In this document: piece after piece, positions 25,655-34,408 of the stretch
How the letters are laid out: each line of letters begins with the position of its first letter
Numbering within the stretch: the first letter of the stretch is position 1
Assembly (NCBI RefSeq): GCF_003814705.1
Contig: NZ_RKRA01000001.1
Span: forward strand, 2,356,001 to 2,420,000
Source: Georgenia muralis
GTDB taxonomy: Bacteria; Actinomycetota; Actinomycetes; Actinomycetales; Actinomycetaceae
DNA length: 64,000 bases
Direction: 5' to 3'
Position numbers and translations under genes: made by a program
The notes under the pieces: model-generated
What the model was told of the DNA's origin: nothing
Database searches by the model: none
Seen by the model: only the letters and a program-made list of their open reading frames with translations

Positions 25655-26942
25655 GGGCGGTCCTCGTCATCGCCTCGTCGGTGACCTCGTCCTCCGCGTC
25701 GCGCCAGTCGTCGGGGAGCAGGTGGTCCAGGACGTCGTCGACGGAGACGGCGCCGAGGAGCCGGCCGCCGGCGTCCACGACAGGCAGGGCCGTGAGGTTG
25801 TACGTGGCGAGCAGCCGGGTGAGCTTGCCGATGGGGTCCTCGGGGAGCACCGCCTCGACGTCCTTGTCCAGCATCGTCCCGAGCATGGTGTGTGGCGGCT
25901 CGCGCAGCGCCCGCTGCAGGTGCACGACGCCGAGCAGCTTGCCCGTGGGGGTCTCCAGCGGGGGCCGCACGACGAAGATCATCGCCGCCAGCGCCGGGGT
26001 GACGTCGGTGCGGCGGGCGTGGGCGAGGGCGTTGGCCACGCTGGCCTCGGGCGGCAGGACCAGCGGCTCGGTGGTCATGAGGCCACCGGCGGTGTGCTCG
26101 TCGTAGGCCAGGAGCCGGCGGACGTCCTCGGCCTCCTCGGGCTCCATCCGCTCCAGGAGGTCGCGCGCCTTGTCCGAGGGGAGCTCGGAGACGAGGTCGG
26201 CGGCGTCGTCGGGCTCCATCGCGTCGAGGACGTCGGCCGCCCGCTCGACGTCGAGGGCCGAGACGATCGCCACGCGGTCCTCCTCGCCGAGCTCCTCCAG
26301 GACGTCGGCGAGCCGCTCGTCGTCGAGCTCGCTGGCCACCTCGAGGCGCCGGACGTCGGGCAGGTCGCGCAGGACGTCGGCGATGTCGGCCGGCTTGAGG
26401 CCCTCGAGGGTGGCGAGCAGGGCGGTCGCGCCCTGGGCCCGGCCGCCGGCGAGGCCGGTGACCTCCTCGACGTCGACGACGAACGCCTCGCCCCGGCGCA
26501 GCAGCCCCGTGCGGCCCGTGTGGCGGCGGACGAAGAGCTTGGTGATCATCCAGTCACCGGTGCGGCGCTGCTCCAGCGCCACGTCCTCGATGACGGCGGT
26601 GCCCGAGCCGTCGCGCAGGGTCACGGTGCGGTCGAGGAGCTCGGCGACGACGAGGGTCTCGGTGGCGCGGCGCTGGAACCGGCGGATGTTGACCAGGCCG
26701 GTGGTGATGACGGCCCCGGCGTCGATGCTGGTCACCCGGGTCAGCGGCACGAACACGCGCCGCTTGCTGGCCACCTCGACGACGAGGCCGACGGCGCGCG
26801 GGGCACCCTTGAGGCGGATGAGGACGACGACGTCGTGGACCCGCCCCACCTGGTCGCCCAGGGGGTCGAAGACGGCCGTGCCGGCCAGCCGCGCGACGTA
26901 GACGCGGCTCGGCGGGTTCGGGCGGGCGGGGGGCGTGCTCAC
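25647..26942 (-). CDS. MgtE_N/CBS-domain protein lacking the Mg2+ channel
   Basis: A 431-residue soluble protein. After a short lead it has a PRC-barrel-like segment (FDPLGDQVGRVHDVVVLIR, about residues 20-40), then the helical MgtE N-domain (LPDVRRLEVASELDDERLADVLEEL and MEPDDAADLVSEL, about 190-280), and a CBS pair (about 290-425). In MgtE transporters these cytosolic domains sense Mg2+ and gate a channel, but here no membrane helices follow. The DUF1003 protein, co-translated through an 8-nt overlap, may supply the membrane part. Start chosen at GTG 26942 (VSTPPARPNPPS); the frame stays open for about 200 nt upstream without homology. Confidence 0.85.
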   Translation of the reverse strand: MSTPPARPNPPSRVYVARLAGTAVFDPLGDQVGRVHDVVVLIRLKGAPRAVGLVVEVASKRRVFVPLTRVTSIDAGAVITTGLVNIRRFQRRATETLVVAELLDRTVTLRDGSGTAVIEDVALEQRRTGDWMITKLFVRRHTGRTGLLRRGEAFVVDVEEVTGLAGGRAQGATALLATLEGLKPADIADVLRDLPDVRRLEVASELDDERLADVLEELGEEDRVAIVSALDVERAADVLDAMEPDDAADLVSELPSDKARDLLERMEPEEAEDVRRLLAYDEHTAGGLMTTEPLVLPPEASVANALAHARRTDVTPALAAMIFVVRPPLETPTGKLLGVVHLQRALREPPHTMLGTMLDKDVEAVLPEDPIGKLTRLLATYNLTALPVVDAGGRLLGAVSVDDVLDHLLPDDWRDAEDEVTDEAMTRTAHG

Positions 26943-27138
26943 GCCGGTCAGCCTAGTCGTGGCGCCCGGTCGGTGGTCGGGCGAGCGGACCGGGTGGTGG
27001 TGGGGCAGGGGGACGGCCGACGGAGTCACTGACTGCGGCGGAGGGCGTGTGACGTACGCGACGCTCGACGGCGGAATGGTTGAAGGCTCATCTAACTTGA
27101 CTCCTTCGTACCCCTGACCTCTGCTCGAAAGGCTCACC

Positions 27139-27642
27139 ATGGAAATCGGCCTCCTCCTCGTCCGCGTCGTCGTCGGCGCCCTCCTCGTCGGTCACGGCGC
27201 CCAGAAGCTCTTCGGCTCCTTCGGTGGCTACGGCGTCGCCGGCACCGGGGGCTGGTTCGAGTCCATCGGCTTCCGGCCCGGCCGGGCGATGGCCGTCGTC
27301 GCCGGCCTGTCCGAGCTCGTCGGCGGCCTCCTGCTCGTGCTCGGCCTGCTCACCCCGCTGGCCTCGGCCGCGATCGTCGGCACGATGGTCGTCGCCGCCT
27401 CCACCCACGCCGCCAGCGGCCTGTGGAACACCGGCGGCGGCTACGAGCTGCCTCTCGTCCTCGCCGTCGTGGGCGCCACCGTCGCCCTGACCGGCCCCGG
27501 CGCGTACTCCCTCGACGCCGTGCTCGGCCTCCAGCTCTCGCCGGTCGTGGGCCTCGGCGCGATCGCGCTCGGCGTCCTCGCCGCCCTGGTGGTCGTCGCC
27601 CGTGCCAGGACGGCTGTGCGGTCCGTCCCCGCCGCCGCCTGA
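27139..27642 (+). CDS. DoxX-family membrane protein
   Basis: A 167-residue protein with four hydrophobic helices. LLLVRVVVGALLVGHGAQKLFG at the start, the GWFESIGFRPGRAMAVVAGLSELVGGLLLVLG loop and helix, and the following two helices match the DoxX/thiosulfate:quinone oxidoreductase-like family. Members associate with sulfane-sulfur and redox metabolism in the membrane, but many are uncharacterised. ATG 27139 follows CGAAAGG. A -10-like TAACTT at 27093-27098 suggests its own promoter, and a terminator follows, so it is monocistronic. Confidence 0.85.
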   Translation: MEIGLLLVRVVVGALLVGHGAQKLFGSFGGYGVAGTGGWFESIGFRPGRAMAVVAGLSELVGGLLLVLGLLTPLASAAIVGTMVVAASTHAASGLWNTGGGYELPLVLAVVGATVALTGPGAYSLDAVLGLQLSPVVGLGAIALGVLAALVVVARARTAVRSVPAAA

Positions 27643-27666
27643 CCTCGCCGGCGCTCCGACCGGACA

Positions 27667-27699
27667 GAAGGGTCCGTCCCGTTTCGGGGCGGGCCCTTC
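27667..27699. terminator. Hairpin after the doxX-like gene
   Basis: 15-bp stem with two G-U pairs (27667-27681 with 27685-27699), loop TTT, 24 nt past the stop codon. Confidence 0.75.
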
Positions 27700-27777
27700 G
27701 TCGTCGGAGTCGGCCGGCGGGCGGCCCGGAAGGTGGAACGCGTGGCGACGCCCGCGCCAGGGGTGGAAGATCGACCC

Positions 27778-28653
27778 ATGCCGTCCACGCGCAAGCAGAC
27801 CGACCCCAGGCTCCCCACGCTGCCCACCGGCGTGGAGGTGGCCTCCTTCACGAGCTATCTCGAGGCCCAGCAGGCCGTCGACCGCCTCTCCGACGAGGCC
27901 TTCGACGTGCGGGCGGTGACGATCGTGGGAACCGATCTGCGCATGGTCGAGCGGATCACCGGGCGCCTCACCTACGCCCGCGTCGCCGGCGCGGGGGCGA
28001 TGAGCGGGGCCTGGTTCGGTCTCATGATCGCGCTGGTGTACTGGGTCTTCACCCCCGAGGGCACCTTTCCCGTGGTGGCGGGCGTCCTCATCGGTGTGGC
28101 GTTCGGCATCCTGTTCGCGGTGGTGTCCTACGCGTTCACGGGGGGGAAGCGGGACTTCACCTCCGCCAGCCAGGTCGTGGCCGGGCGGTACTCCATCCTG
28201 TGCGCGGCCGAGAGCGCGGGGCAGGCCCGTCAGCTCCTGCGCTCCGTCGCGGCCTCGCCGGGGTCGCGTGCGCCGGTGCTCGGGCAGGGCGGTGCGCCCG
28301 GGCAGGGGGGTGCGCCCGGGCAGGGCGGTGCGCCCGGTCAGGGCGGGGCGGACGCCGGTCGGCCGGCACCCGACAGCCACGACAACCCCTACGCCGCCCC
28401 CGGGACGCCGTGGCGCTCCGGCGGAGCGGCTCCGGAGCGACCGACGGCTCCGGCACCGGAGCGGACCGCGGCGGTGCCCGCCGAGGGCACCGCCCCGACG
28501 GCCGACGCCGGCGCGACGGCCGGCGCCGGCGCCGGCAGGACCGCGAGGACCGAGCGTCCGCGCTACGGTCTGCGCCTGGAGGACCTCGAGGGCGCCGGCG
28601 ACCCCGAGACCCGGCCCGACCGCGACGAGGCCGGCGGCGAGCGGAGGGAGTGA
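27778..28653 (+). CDS. General-stress-protein-17M-like membrane protein (Rv1234-like)
   Basis: A 291-residue protein. The N-terminal YflT/GSP17M-type domain (about 20-70) has EVASFTSYLEAQQAVDRLSDEAFDVRAVTIVGTDLRMVERITGRLTY, followed by two membrane helices (about 72-95 and 99-120) and a disordered tail rich in Gly, Pro, Ala and Thr with hexapeptide repeats. In M. tuberculosis the Rv1234 homologue also follows the mrp/DUF1003/CBS genes. ATG 27778 is chosen; GTG 27733 is in frame but homology begins after 27778. Function unknown; the family is linked to stress regulons in other bacteria. Confidence 0.75.
   Translation: MPSTRKQTDPRLPTLPTGVEVASFTSYLEAQQAVDRLSDEAFDVRAVTIVGTDLRMVERITGRLTYARVAGAGAMSGAWFGLMIALVYWVFTPEGTFPVVAGVLIGVAFGILFAVVSYAFTGGKRDFTSASQVVAGRYSILCAAESAGQARQLLRSVAASPGSRAPVLGQGGAPGQGGAPGQGGAPGQGGADAGRPAPDSHDNPYAAPGTPWRSGGAAPERPTAPAPERTAAVPAEGTAPTADAGATAGAGAGRTARTERPRYGLRLEDLEGAGDPETRPDRDEAGGERRE
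28282..28353. repeat. Four tandem 18-nt units coding GQGGAP
   Basis: Units 28282-28299, 28300-28317, 28318-28335 and 28336-28353 in the tail of the stress-protein gene. All keep the reading frame; the last unit is diverged (GQGGAD). The near-identity of the first three suggests recent expansion. Confidence 0.85.
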
Positions 28654-28655
28654 GC

Positions 28656-29501
28656 ATGGGGATCCCCGTCGGGCTGTCGACGTCCTCGGTCTACCCCGCG
28701 GGTGTCACCGAGACCTTCGCCCTGGCCAAGGAGCTCGGTTACGACGGCGTGGAGGTCATGGTCCTGCGCGACCCCCACAGCCAGGACGAGGTCAAGCTCC
28801 GTGAGCTCATGGACACCTACGAGCTGCCCATCCTCTCCATCCACGCCCCGACCCTCCTGCTCACCCAGGGGGTCTACGGCAAGGACCCGTGGGACAAGGT
28901 CGACCGGTCCACCGAGCTCGCCCACGACGTCGGCGCCCACGTCGTCGTCCTCCACCCGCCGTTCCGGTGGCAGCGCGCCTACGCCGAGCACTTCGTCGGT
29001 GCGATCGCCGAGCGGGAGCGCCTGGACGACATGCGCCTGGCGGTGGAGAACATGTTCCCCTGGCGGGCGCGGACCAAGAAGCGCGAGCGGGTGATGCAGG
29101 CGTACCTGCCGGGCTGGGACCCCCTCGAGCACGACTACACCCACGTCACCCTCGACCTGTCGCACACCGCGACCGCGGGCATGGACGCCGACGCCTCCCT
29201 CGCCATGGCCGACGAGCTCGGGCCGAGGCTGGCGCACCTCCACCTCGCCGACGGCACGCCCACGTTCATGGACCAGCACCTCGTGCCCGGCCACGGCGAG
29301 CAGCCCTGCGCGGAGGTGCTGCACATGCTCGGCTCCCAGGGCTTCGACGGCAGCGTCGTGGTGGAGGTCAACACGCGCAAGATGTCGCCGGAGGACCGCA
29401 GGGCGGCCCTGGCGGAGTCTCTCGCCTTCGGGCGCGAGCACCTCGCCACCGGCGAGAGCCGGCGGGTCGCCGCGCTCGTCGAGGTCCCCGAGGAGGGGTA
29501 G
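28656..29501 (+). CDS. Sugar phosphate isomerase/epimerase-like TIM barrel
   Basis: A 281-residue xylose-isomerase-like (AP endonuclease family 2) barrel: LSTSSVYPAGVTETFALAKELGYDGVEVMV at the first strand, LSIHAPTLL, VLHPPF, AVENMFPW, TLDLSHTA, LHLADGTP and VVEVNTRKMSPEDRR supply the Glu, His and Asp ligands expected for a divalent metal site. The reaction is unknown; relatives isomerise sugars or inosose. ATG 28656 has GGAGGGAG five bases upstream; GTG 28650 is in frame but too close. It follows the stress-protein gene directly and ends 6 nt before the convergent aminopeptidase gene. Confidence 0.82.
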   Translation: MGIPVGLSTSSVYPAGVTETFALAKELGYDGVEVMVLRDPHSQDEVKLRELMDTYELPILSIHAPTLLLTQGVYGKDPWDKVDRSTELAHDVGAHVVVLHPPFRWQRAYAEHFVGAIAERERLDDMRLAVENMFPWRARTKKRERVMQAYLPGWDPLEHDYTHVTLDLSHTATAGMDADASLAMADELGPRLAHLHLADGTPTFMDQHLVPGHGEQPCAEVLHMLGSQGFDGSVVVEVNTRKMSPEDRRAALAESLAFGREHLATGESRRVAALVEVPEEG

Positions 29502-29507
29502 GGAGGC

Positions 29508-31118
29508 TCAGCCGCGGAGCGAGGCCATCCACGCCTCGATCTGCCCGGGCTCGCGGGGGATGGCGGCGGAGAGGTTCTCCACCGTGCCGTCCTCGCGGAC
29601 GAGCACGTCGTCCTCGATCCGCACGGCGATGCCGCGCAGCTCCTCGGGCACCTTGAGGTCGTCCTCCCGGAAGTACAGGCCCGGCTCGATGGTGAAGACC
29701 ATGCCCGGGGCGAGCTCGGCGTCGAGGTACATCTCGCGCCGGGCCTGGGCGCAGTCGTGGACGTCGAGCCCGAGGTGGTGGCTCGTGCCGTGCACCATCC
29801 AGCGCCGGTGGTACTGGCCCTCCGGCGCCAGCGACTCCTCGGCCGTGCCGGGCAGCATGCCCCACTCGGCGAGGCGGGCGGCCAGGACCTCCATCGCGGC
29901 GGCGTGCAGGTCGCGGAAGCGGGCGCCGGGCCGCCCGGCCCGGGCGAACGAGGCGTCGGCCGCCTCGAGGACCGCCTCGTAGACCTTGCGCTGGGCCGGG
30001 GTGTAGATCCCGTCCACCGGGAGGGTGCGGGTGATGTCCGCGGTGTAGAGGGAGTCGACCTCCACGCCGGCGTCGACGAGGACGAGCTGCCCCGCGCGCA
30101 CGGGCCCGTCGTTGCCGATCCAGTGCAGTGTGTTGGCGTGGTTGCCCGCGGCGGCGATCGTCTCGTACCCGACGCCGTTGCCGTTCTCGCGGGCGCGGGC
30201 GGCGAAGGTGCCCTCGATGACCCGCTCGCCCCGGTGGTGCGCCACCGCCCGCGGCAGGGCGCGGACGATGTCGTCGAAGCCCTCCGCGGTGGCGGCCACC
30301 GCCTCACGGAGCTGGTCGACCTCGTACGGGTCCTTGCGCAGGCGCAGCTCGGACAGGGCGACGGCGAGGTCGGCGTCGGTCCCCTCGGTGACGCTCTGCC
30401 CGGCCTGGGCGCGGACCTCGGCCACGACGGCCTCGACGGCGGCGTCGGCCTGCGGGACCACCCGCAGCTGGACCTGGCCGGCGCCGGCGTCCTTGGCCAG
30501 CGCGTCGCGCAGGCTGTCGATGTGCTCGGCGCGCAGTCCCGTGCGGGCGGAGACCTCCGCCAGGGAGGGCCGCACCCCGACCCACAGCTCGCCGTAGCGG
30601 GAGTCCGCGTAGAACTCCTCGGTGTCGCGGCCCGCGCGGGGACGGAAGTACAGGACGGCCTCGTGGGTGGGTGCGTCGCCGTCGGCCGGCTGACCGTCGG
30701 CCGGCTCGCCGTCGGCCGGCTCGTCCAGGGGGTGCAGGACGAGGACGGCGTCCGGCTCCTCGTCGGTGCCCAGCCCGGTGAGGTGGGCGAAGGCCGAGTG
30801 CGGCCGGAAGCGGTAGTCGTTGTCGTTGTTGCGGGTGACGAGACCGCCGGCGGGCACGACGAGCCGCTCACCCGGGAAGAGACGGCCGACGGCGGCGCGG
30901 CGGGCGGCGGCGTGGTCGGCCGCGGCGGAGCGCTCGGGCAGGAGGTCCGGCCGCGGACCCCAGCCGTCGGCGATGAACTCGCGGAAGGCCTGGCTCGTGG
31001 GCCGCTGGGAACGGTTGTCACCGCGCTCGGACAGGGGCTGGGCCTCCGGGCCCGTGGTGGGTGCGGGGGCGTCCTGGCCCCGGTCCGGGGCGGCGGAGTC
31101 GCGTCGTTCGTCGGTCAT
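29508..31118 (-). CDS. pepP: Xaa-Pro aminopeptidase (aminopeptidase P, M24B)
   Basis: A 536-residue metalloaminopeptidase that removes N-terminal residues before proline. The N-domain (about 60-280) has RNNDNDYRFRPHSAFAHLTGL; the pita-bread catalytic domain has LVDAGVEVDSLYTADITRTLPVDG with both Asp ligands, then HGTSHHLGLDVHD (His) and VFTIEPGLYF (Glu), and a final RIEDDVLV. All five metal ligands appear intact. A 60-residue polar N-terminus and a (DG-x-PA)3 insert are unusual. ATG 31118 is the first good start. Confidence 0.92.
   Translation of the reverse strand: MTDERRDSAAPDRGQDAPAPTTGPEAQPLSERGDNRSQRPTSQAFREFIADGWGPRPDLLPERSAAADHAAARRAAVGRLFPGERLVVPAGGLVTRNNDNDYRFRPHSAFAHLTGLGTDEEPDAVLVLHPLDEPADGEPADGQPADGDAPTHEAVLYFRPRAGRDTEEFYADSRYGELWVGVRPSLAEVSARTGLRAEHIDSLRDALAKDAGAGQVQLRVVPQADAAVEAVVAEVRAQAGQSVTEGTDADLAVALSELRLRKDPYEVDQLREAVAATAEGFDDIVRALPRAVAHHRGERVIEGTFAARARENGNGVGYETIAAAGNHANTLHWIGNDGPVRAGQLVLVDAGVEVDSLYTADITRTLPVDGIYTPAQRKVYEAVLEAADASFARAGRPGARFRDLHAAAMEVLAARLAEWGMLPGTAEESLAPEGQYHRRWMVHGTSHHLGLDVHDCAQARREMYLDAELAPGMVFTIEPGLYFREDDLKVPEELRGIAVRIEDDVLVREDGTVENLSAAIPREPGQIEAWMASLRG
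30679..30723. repeat. Three tandem 15-nt units inside pepP
   Basis: Units 30679-30693, 30694-30708 and 30709-30723 (CCGTCGGCCGGCT plus two bases) code on the minus strand for a DEPADGEPADGQPADGD-like loop in the N-terminal domain. They keep the frame. Confidence 0.85.
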
Positions 31119-31218
31119 GGCGCCATGATCGCACCGGCGGCCGACACGGTGCGCACCGGGGCGCGCGTGCCTCCGCCGCCGCACGGGGCACCGGTGCCGC
31201 ACCAGTACCCTTGCCCGT

Positions 31219-32070
31219 GTGTCCGGGATGCGCATCGACCTCCATGCGCACACCGCCACCTCCGACGGCACGGAGTCGCCCACCGAGCTCATGCATGCCG
31301 CCGCCGCGGCCGGGATCGACGTACTCGGCCTGACCGACCACGACACCGTCGGCGGCTGGGTCGAGGCGCAGGACGCCGTCGCCGCCACGGGGGTCGCGCT
31401 CGTGCGCGGCACCGAGCTCTCCACGCAGTCCCGCGGGATCTCGGTGCACCTGCTCAGCTATCTCCACGACCCCGACGACGCCGAGCTCGCGGCGGAGATG
31501 CTGCGCGCCCGGCACTCGCGGGACGAGCGGGCCCGCGACATGGTCGAGCGGATATCGCGGGACTACCCGATCACCTGGGCCGACGTCGAGGCGCAGGTCG
31601 GCGACGGGGCGACGGTGGGCCGGCCGCACATCGCGGACGCCCTGGTCGCCGCCGGCCTGGCGCCGGACCGGTCCAGCTGCTTCGAGACCATCCTGTCGGT
31701 ACGGGGGCGCTACTACGTGCCCTACCACGCGCCCGACACCGTCGAGGCGGTCGAGATGGTCCGGGCCGCCGGGGGCGTGCCGGTCATGGCGCACCCGCGT
31801 GCCGCTGCCCGCGGGCGGGTCGTGACCGACGCCGTCGTGGCGGCGATGGCCGCTGCCGGGCTCGCGGCCCTCGAGATCGACCACCGTGACCACACCGCCG
31901 CCGACGTCGAGCACCTCGAGGCCCTCGCGTCACGGCTGGGCCTGGCCCGGACCGGCTCGAGCGACTACCACGGTGCCGGCAAGCCCAACCGCCTGGGGGA
32001 GCGCACGACGGCGCCGGCCGTCCTGTCGATGATCGAGAGCGAGGGGTTCCTGCCGGTGGTGCGCCCGTGA
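31219..32070 (+). CDS. PHP-domain phosphoesterase (YciV/RNase AM-like)
   Basis: A 283-residue PHP protein. Metal-binding motifs are clear: RIDLHAHTATSDGTESP (HxH), GLTDHDTVGGW, a central HIADALVAAG, VMAHPRAAARG, and GSSDYHGAGKP near the end. Relatives dephosphorylate 3',5'-bisphosphonucleotides and trim RNA 5' ends. GTG 31219 (VSGMRIDLHAH) or ATG 31228 could start it; neither has a good ribosome binding site, so the transcript may be leaderless. Its stop overlaps the marC start by 4 nt. Confidence 0.88.
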   Translation: MSGMRIDLHAHTATSDGTESPTELMHAAAAAGIDVLGLTDHDTVGGWVEAQDAVAATGVALVRGTELSTQSRGISVHLLSYLHDPDDAELAAEMLRARHSRDERARDMVERISRDYPITWADVEAQVGDGATVGRPHIADALVAAGLAPDRSSCFETILSVRGRYYVPYHAPDTVEAVEMVRAAGGVPVMAHPRAAARGRVVTDAVVAAMAAAGLAALEIDHRDHTAADVEHLEALASRLGLARTGSSDYHGAGKPNRLGERTTAPAVLSMIESEGFLPVVRP

Positions 32071-32690
32071 GCGACTACATCGACCTGACGTTGATGTCGA
32101 CGACCTTCTTCACCCTCTTCGTCATCATGGACCCGCCCGGGACCGTGCCCGTCTTCCTGGCTCTCACCTCACGGATGACGGGCGCCCAGCGCCGCGCGGC
32201 GGCACGGCAGGCCACGCTGGTGGCCTTCGGCGTGATCCTGACGTTCACCCTCTTCGGCCAGTACATCCTCGGCTTCCTGCACATCTCCGTGCCGGCGCTG
32301 CAGCTCTCCGGCGGGCTGCTGCTGCTCCTGGTCGCGATGGAGCTGCTGACGGGTCAGGCGGAGGAGCCGACCCCGTCGGCCTCGGGGGTCAACGTCGCCC
32401 TCGTGCCGCTGGGCACCCCGCTGCTCGCCGGGCCCGGCGCGATCGTCGCGGCGATGCTGGCGGTCGAGCAGTCGGACGGCTCGACCGGCGACCGGGTGGC
32501 GATCGGTCTCGCGCTGGTCGCCATCCACGTGGTGCTCTGGCTGGCGATGCGCTTCGCGGTGGTGATCCACCGGGTCCTCGGCGAGGGCGGCACGACGCTG
32601 GTCACGCGCCTCGCCGGTCTCCTGCTGGCGGCGATCGCCGTCCAGCTCATGGCCGACGCGGTGTTCGCCTTCCTCGACGCCCGGGGCTAG
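32067..32690 (+). CDS. MarC-family integral membrane protein
   Basis: A 207-residue protein with six hydrophobic helices. FFTLFVIMDPPGTVPVFLALT at the start, LQLSGGLLLLLVAMELL in helix 3, and the PLGTPLLAGPGAIVAAM re-entrant segment match the MarC/YchE family. Members were once linked to antibiotic resistance but have no settled function. The GTG start overlaps the PHP gene stop (GTGA), implying coupled translation. A strong bidirectional hairpin lies between it and the convergent helicase. Confidence 0.87.
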   Translation: MSDYIDLTLMSTTFFTLFVIMDPPGTVPVFLALTSRMTGAQRRAAARQATLVAFGVILTFTLFGQYILGFLHISVPALQLSGGLLLLLVAMELLTGQAEEPTPSASGVNVALVPLGTPLLAGPGAIVAAMLAVEQSDGSTGDRVAIGLALVAIHVVLWLAMRFAVVIHRVLGEGGTTLVTRLAGLLLAAIAVQLMADAVFAFLDARG

Positions 32691-32726
32691 CCGCGAGGGT
32701 CGGCCCGAGGGGTCAATGGTTCCCGC

Positions 32727-32755
32727 ACGGCGCGCCCCTCGGCGGGGCGCGCCGT
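32727..32755. terminator. Bidirectional hairpin between marC-like gene and DEAD-box helicase
   Basis: Perfect 12-bp stem (32727-32738 with 32744-32755), 5-nt loop TCGGC, located 7 nt before the helicase stop and 37 nt after the marC-like stop. It can serve both convergent genes; on the + strand it is followed by CTTGCC. Confidence 0.75.
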
Positions 32756-32761
32756 CTTGCC

Positions 32762-34375
32762 TCAGCCCTGGGTGTCCTCGGCCGGCTGGCCGCCGCGCGT
32801 ACGACGGCGCGACCTGGACCGGCGCGGACGCTCGGGGTCGCTCTCGGCGGGGCGCTCGGCGTGCGAGCCCCGGCCCCGGCCGCCGTCGTGACCGCGTCCG
32901 CCGTCGCGTCCACGGTCGCCCTCGCGGCCCCGGTCGCCCTCGCGCCCGCGTCCCCCGCCGGTGCGGCCGCCGCCGTGGCGCTTGCCCGTCTCGCCGAGGT
33001 CCTCGATCTCCTCCGCCGCGAGCCCGGCGCGCGTGCGGGCCGACCGGGGCAGGCGCCCCGTCGTTGCCTCGGGGATCGACAGGTCGGCGTAGAGGTGGGG
33101 CGAGGTGTGGTAGGTCTCGATCGGCTCCGCCGCACCCAGGCCCAGCGCCTTGTTGATGAGCGACCAGCGCGGCATGTCGTCCCAGTCGACGAACGTCACG
33201 GCTGTGCCGGTGTTGCCCGCGCGGCCGGTCCGGCCGATGCGGTGGAGGTAGATCTTCTCGTCCTCGGGGCACTGGTAGTTCACGACGTGCGTGACGTCGT
33301 CGACGTCGATGCCGCGGGCGGCGACGTCGGTCGCGACCAGCACGTCGACCTTCCCGGCGCGGAACGCGCGCAGGGCCTGCTCGCGGGCCCCCTGGCCGAG
33401 GTCGCCGTGGATGGCCGCGGAGGCGAACCCGCGCTCGGCGAGGTCGTCGGCCACCTTGGCCGCGGTCCGCTTGGTCCGGGTGAAGACGATCGTCAGGCCC
33501 CGCCCGTCGGCCTGGAGGATGCGGGAGAGCACCTCGACCTTGTTGAGGGCGTGCGCGCGGTAGACCACCTGACGGGTGTTCTTCACCGTGGCGCCCTGGT
33601 CGTCGGGGTCCTGGGCGCGGATGTGCGTGGGCCGCGACATGTACCGCCGGGCCATGGCCACGACCGCGCCGGGCATGGTCGCGGAGAAGAGCATCGTGTG
33701 CCGCGTGGGCGGGGTCTTGGACAGGAGCGTCTCGACGTCGGGCAGGAAGCCCAGGTCGAGCATCTCGTCGGCCTCGTCGAGGACCACGGTCCGCACCCGG
33801 GAGAGGTCGAGGATGCGCTGCTTGAGCAGGTCGATGAGGCGGCCCGGCGTGCCGACGACGACCTCGGCGCCACGGCCGAGGGCCTCGATCTGCGGCTCGT
33901 AGGCGCGACCGCCGTAGACCTGGACGATCCGGACGCTGCGCCGGCGCGAGGCGGCGGTGAGGTCGTCGGCGACCTGCTTGGCCAGCTCGCGGGTGGGGAC
34001 GATGACGAGGCCCTGCGGGGCGCCGGCACCCTCGAGGTCGTCCCAGCCGTCCTCGCCCGGGGCGAAGACGCGCTCGAGGAGCGGGATGCCGAACCCGAGG
34101 GTCTTGCCGGTGCCGGTCTTGGCCTGGCCGATGATGTCGTGGCCGCTCAGGGCCACGGGCAGGGTCAGCGCCTGGATGGGGAACGGGTGGGTGATGCCGA
34201 CGTCGCGCAGCGCCCCGACGATCGGCTCGCTCACCCCGAAGTCCGCGAAGGACTTCTCCTCGAGGTGGGCGGTGGCGGTCCCGTCGTCGGTGATGTCGGG
34301 CGTGATCTCGTCGGTCACGGGCAGCACGGGGGTCTCGACGACGTCGAGGACGCCGGAGGCGTTGGTTTCGGTCAT
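32762..34375 (-). CDS. rhlE: DEAD-box RNA helicase (RhlE-like)
   Basis: A 537-residue ATP-dependent RNA helicase. Motifs in order: Q motif (FPIQALTLPVALSGHD), Walker A AKTGTGKT, PTRELAKQV, TPGRLIDLL, VVLDEADEMLD, SATMPG, then domain 2 with TIVFTRTKRTA, VATDVAARGIDV and the HRIGRTGRAG motif VI. The C-terminal 120 residues are rich in Arg and Gly (GRGREGDRGREGDRGRDGG), a typical RNA-binding tail. ATG 34375 follows AAGGCGA. The leader is long and structured (see 34409). rhlE-DUF3107-DUF3152 neighbourhood equals Rv3211-Rv3208A-Rv3207c. Confidence 0.92.
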   Translation of the reverse strand: MTETNASGVLDVVETPVLPVTDEITPDITDDGTATAHLEEKSFADFGVSEPIVGALRDVGITHPFPIQALTLPVALSGHDIIGQAKTGTGKTLGFGIPLLERVFAPGEDGWDDLEGAGAPQGLVIVPTRELAKQVADDLTAASRRRSVRIVQVYGGRAYEPQIEALGRGAEVVVGTPGRLIDLLKQRILDLSRVRTVVLDEADEMLDLGFLPDVETLLSKTPPTRHTMLFSATMPGAVVAMARRYMSRPTHIRAQDPDDQGATVKNTRQVVYRAHALNKVEVLSRILQADGRGLTIVFTRTKRTAAKVADDLAERGFASAAIHGDLGQGAREQALRAFRAGKVDVLVATDVAARGIDVDDVTHVVNYQCPEDEKIYLHRIGRTGRAGNTGTAVTFVDWDDMPRWSLINKALGLGAAEPIETYHTSPHLYADLSIPEATTGRLPRSARTRAGLAAEEIEDLGETGKRHGGGRTGGGRGREGDRGREGDRGRDGGRGHDGGRGRGSHAERPAESDPERPRRSRSRRRTRGGQPAEDTQG

Positions 34376-34408
34376 GTTCAGCTGTCGCCTTGTCGCTCGA
34401 GGCGGACG

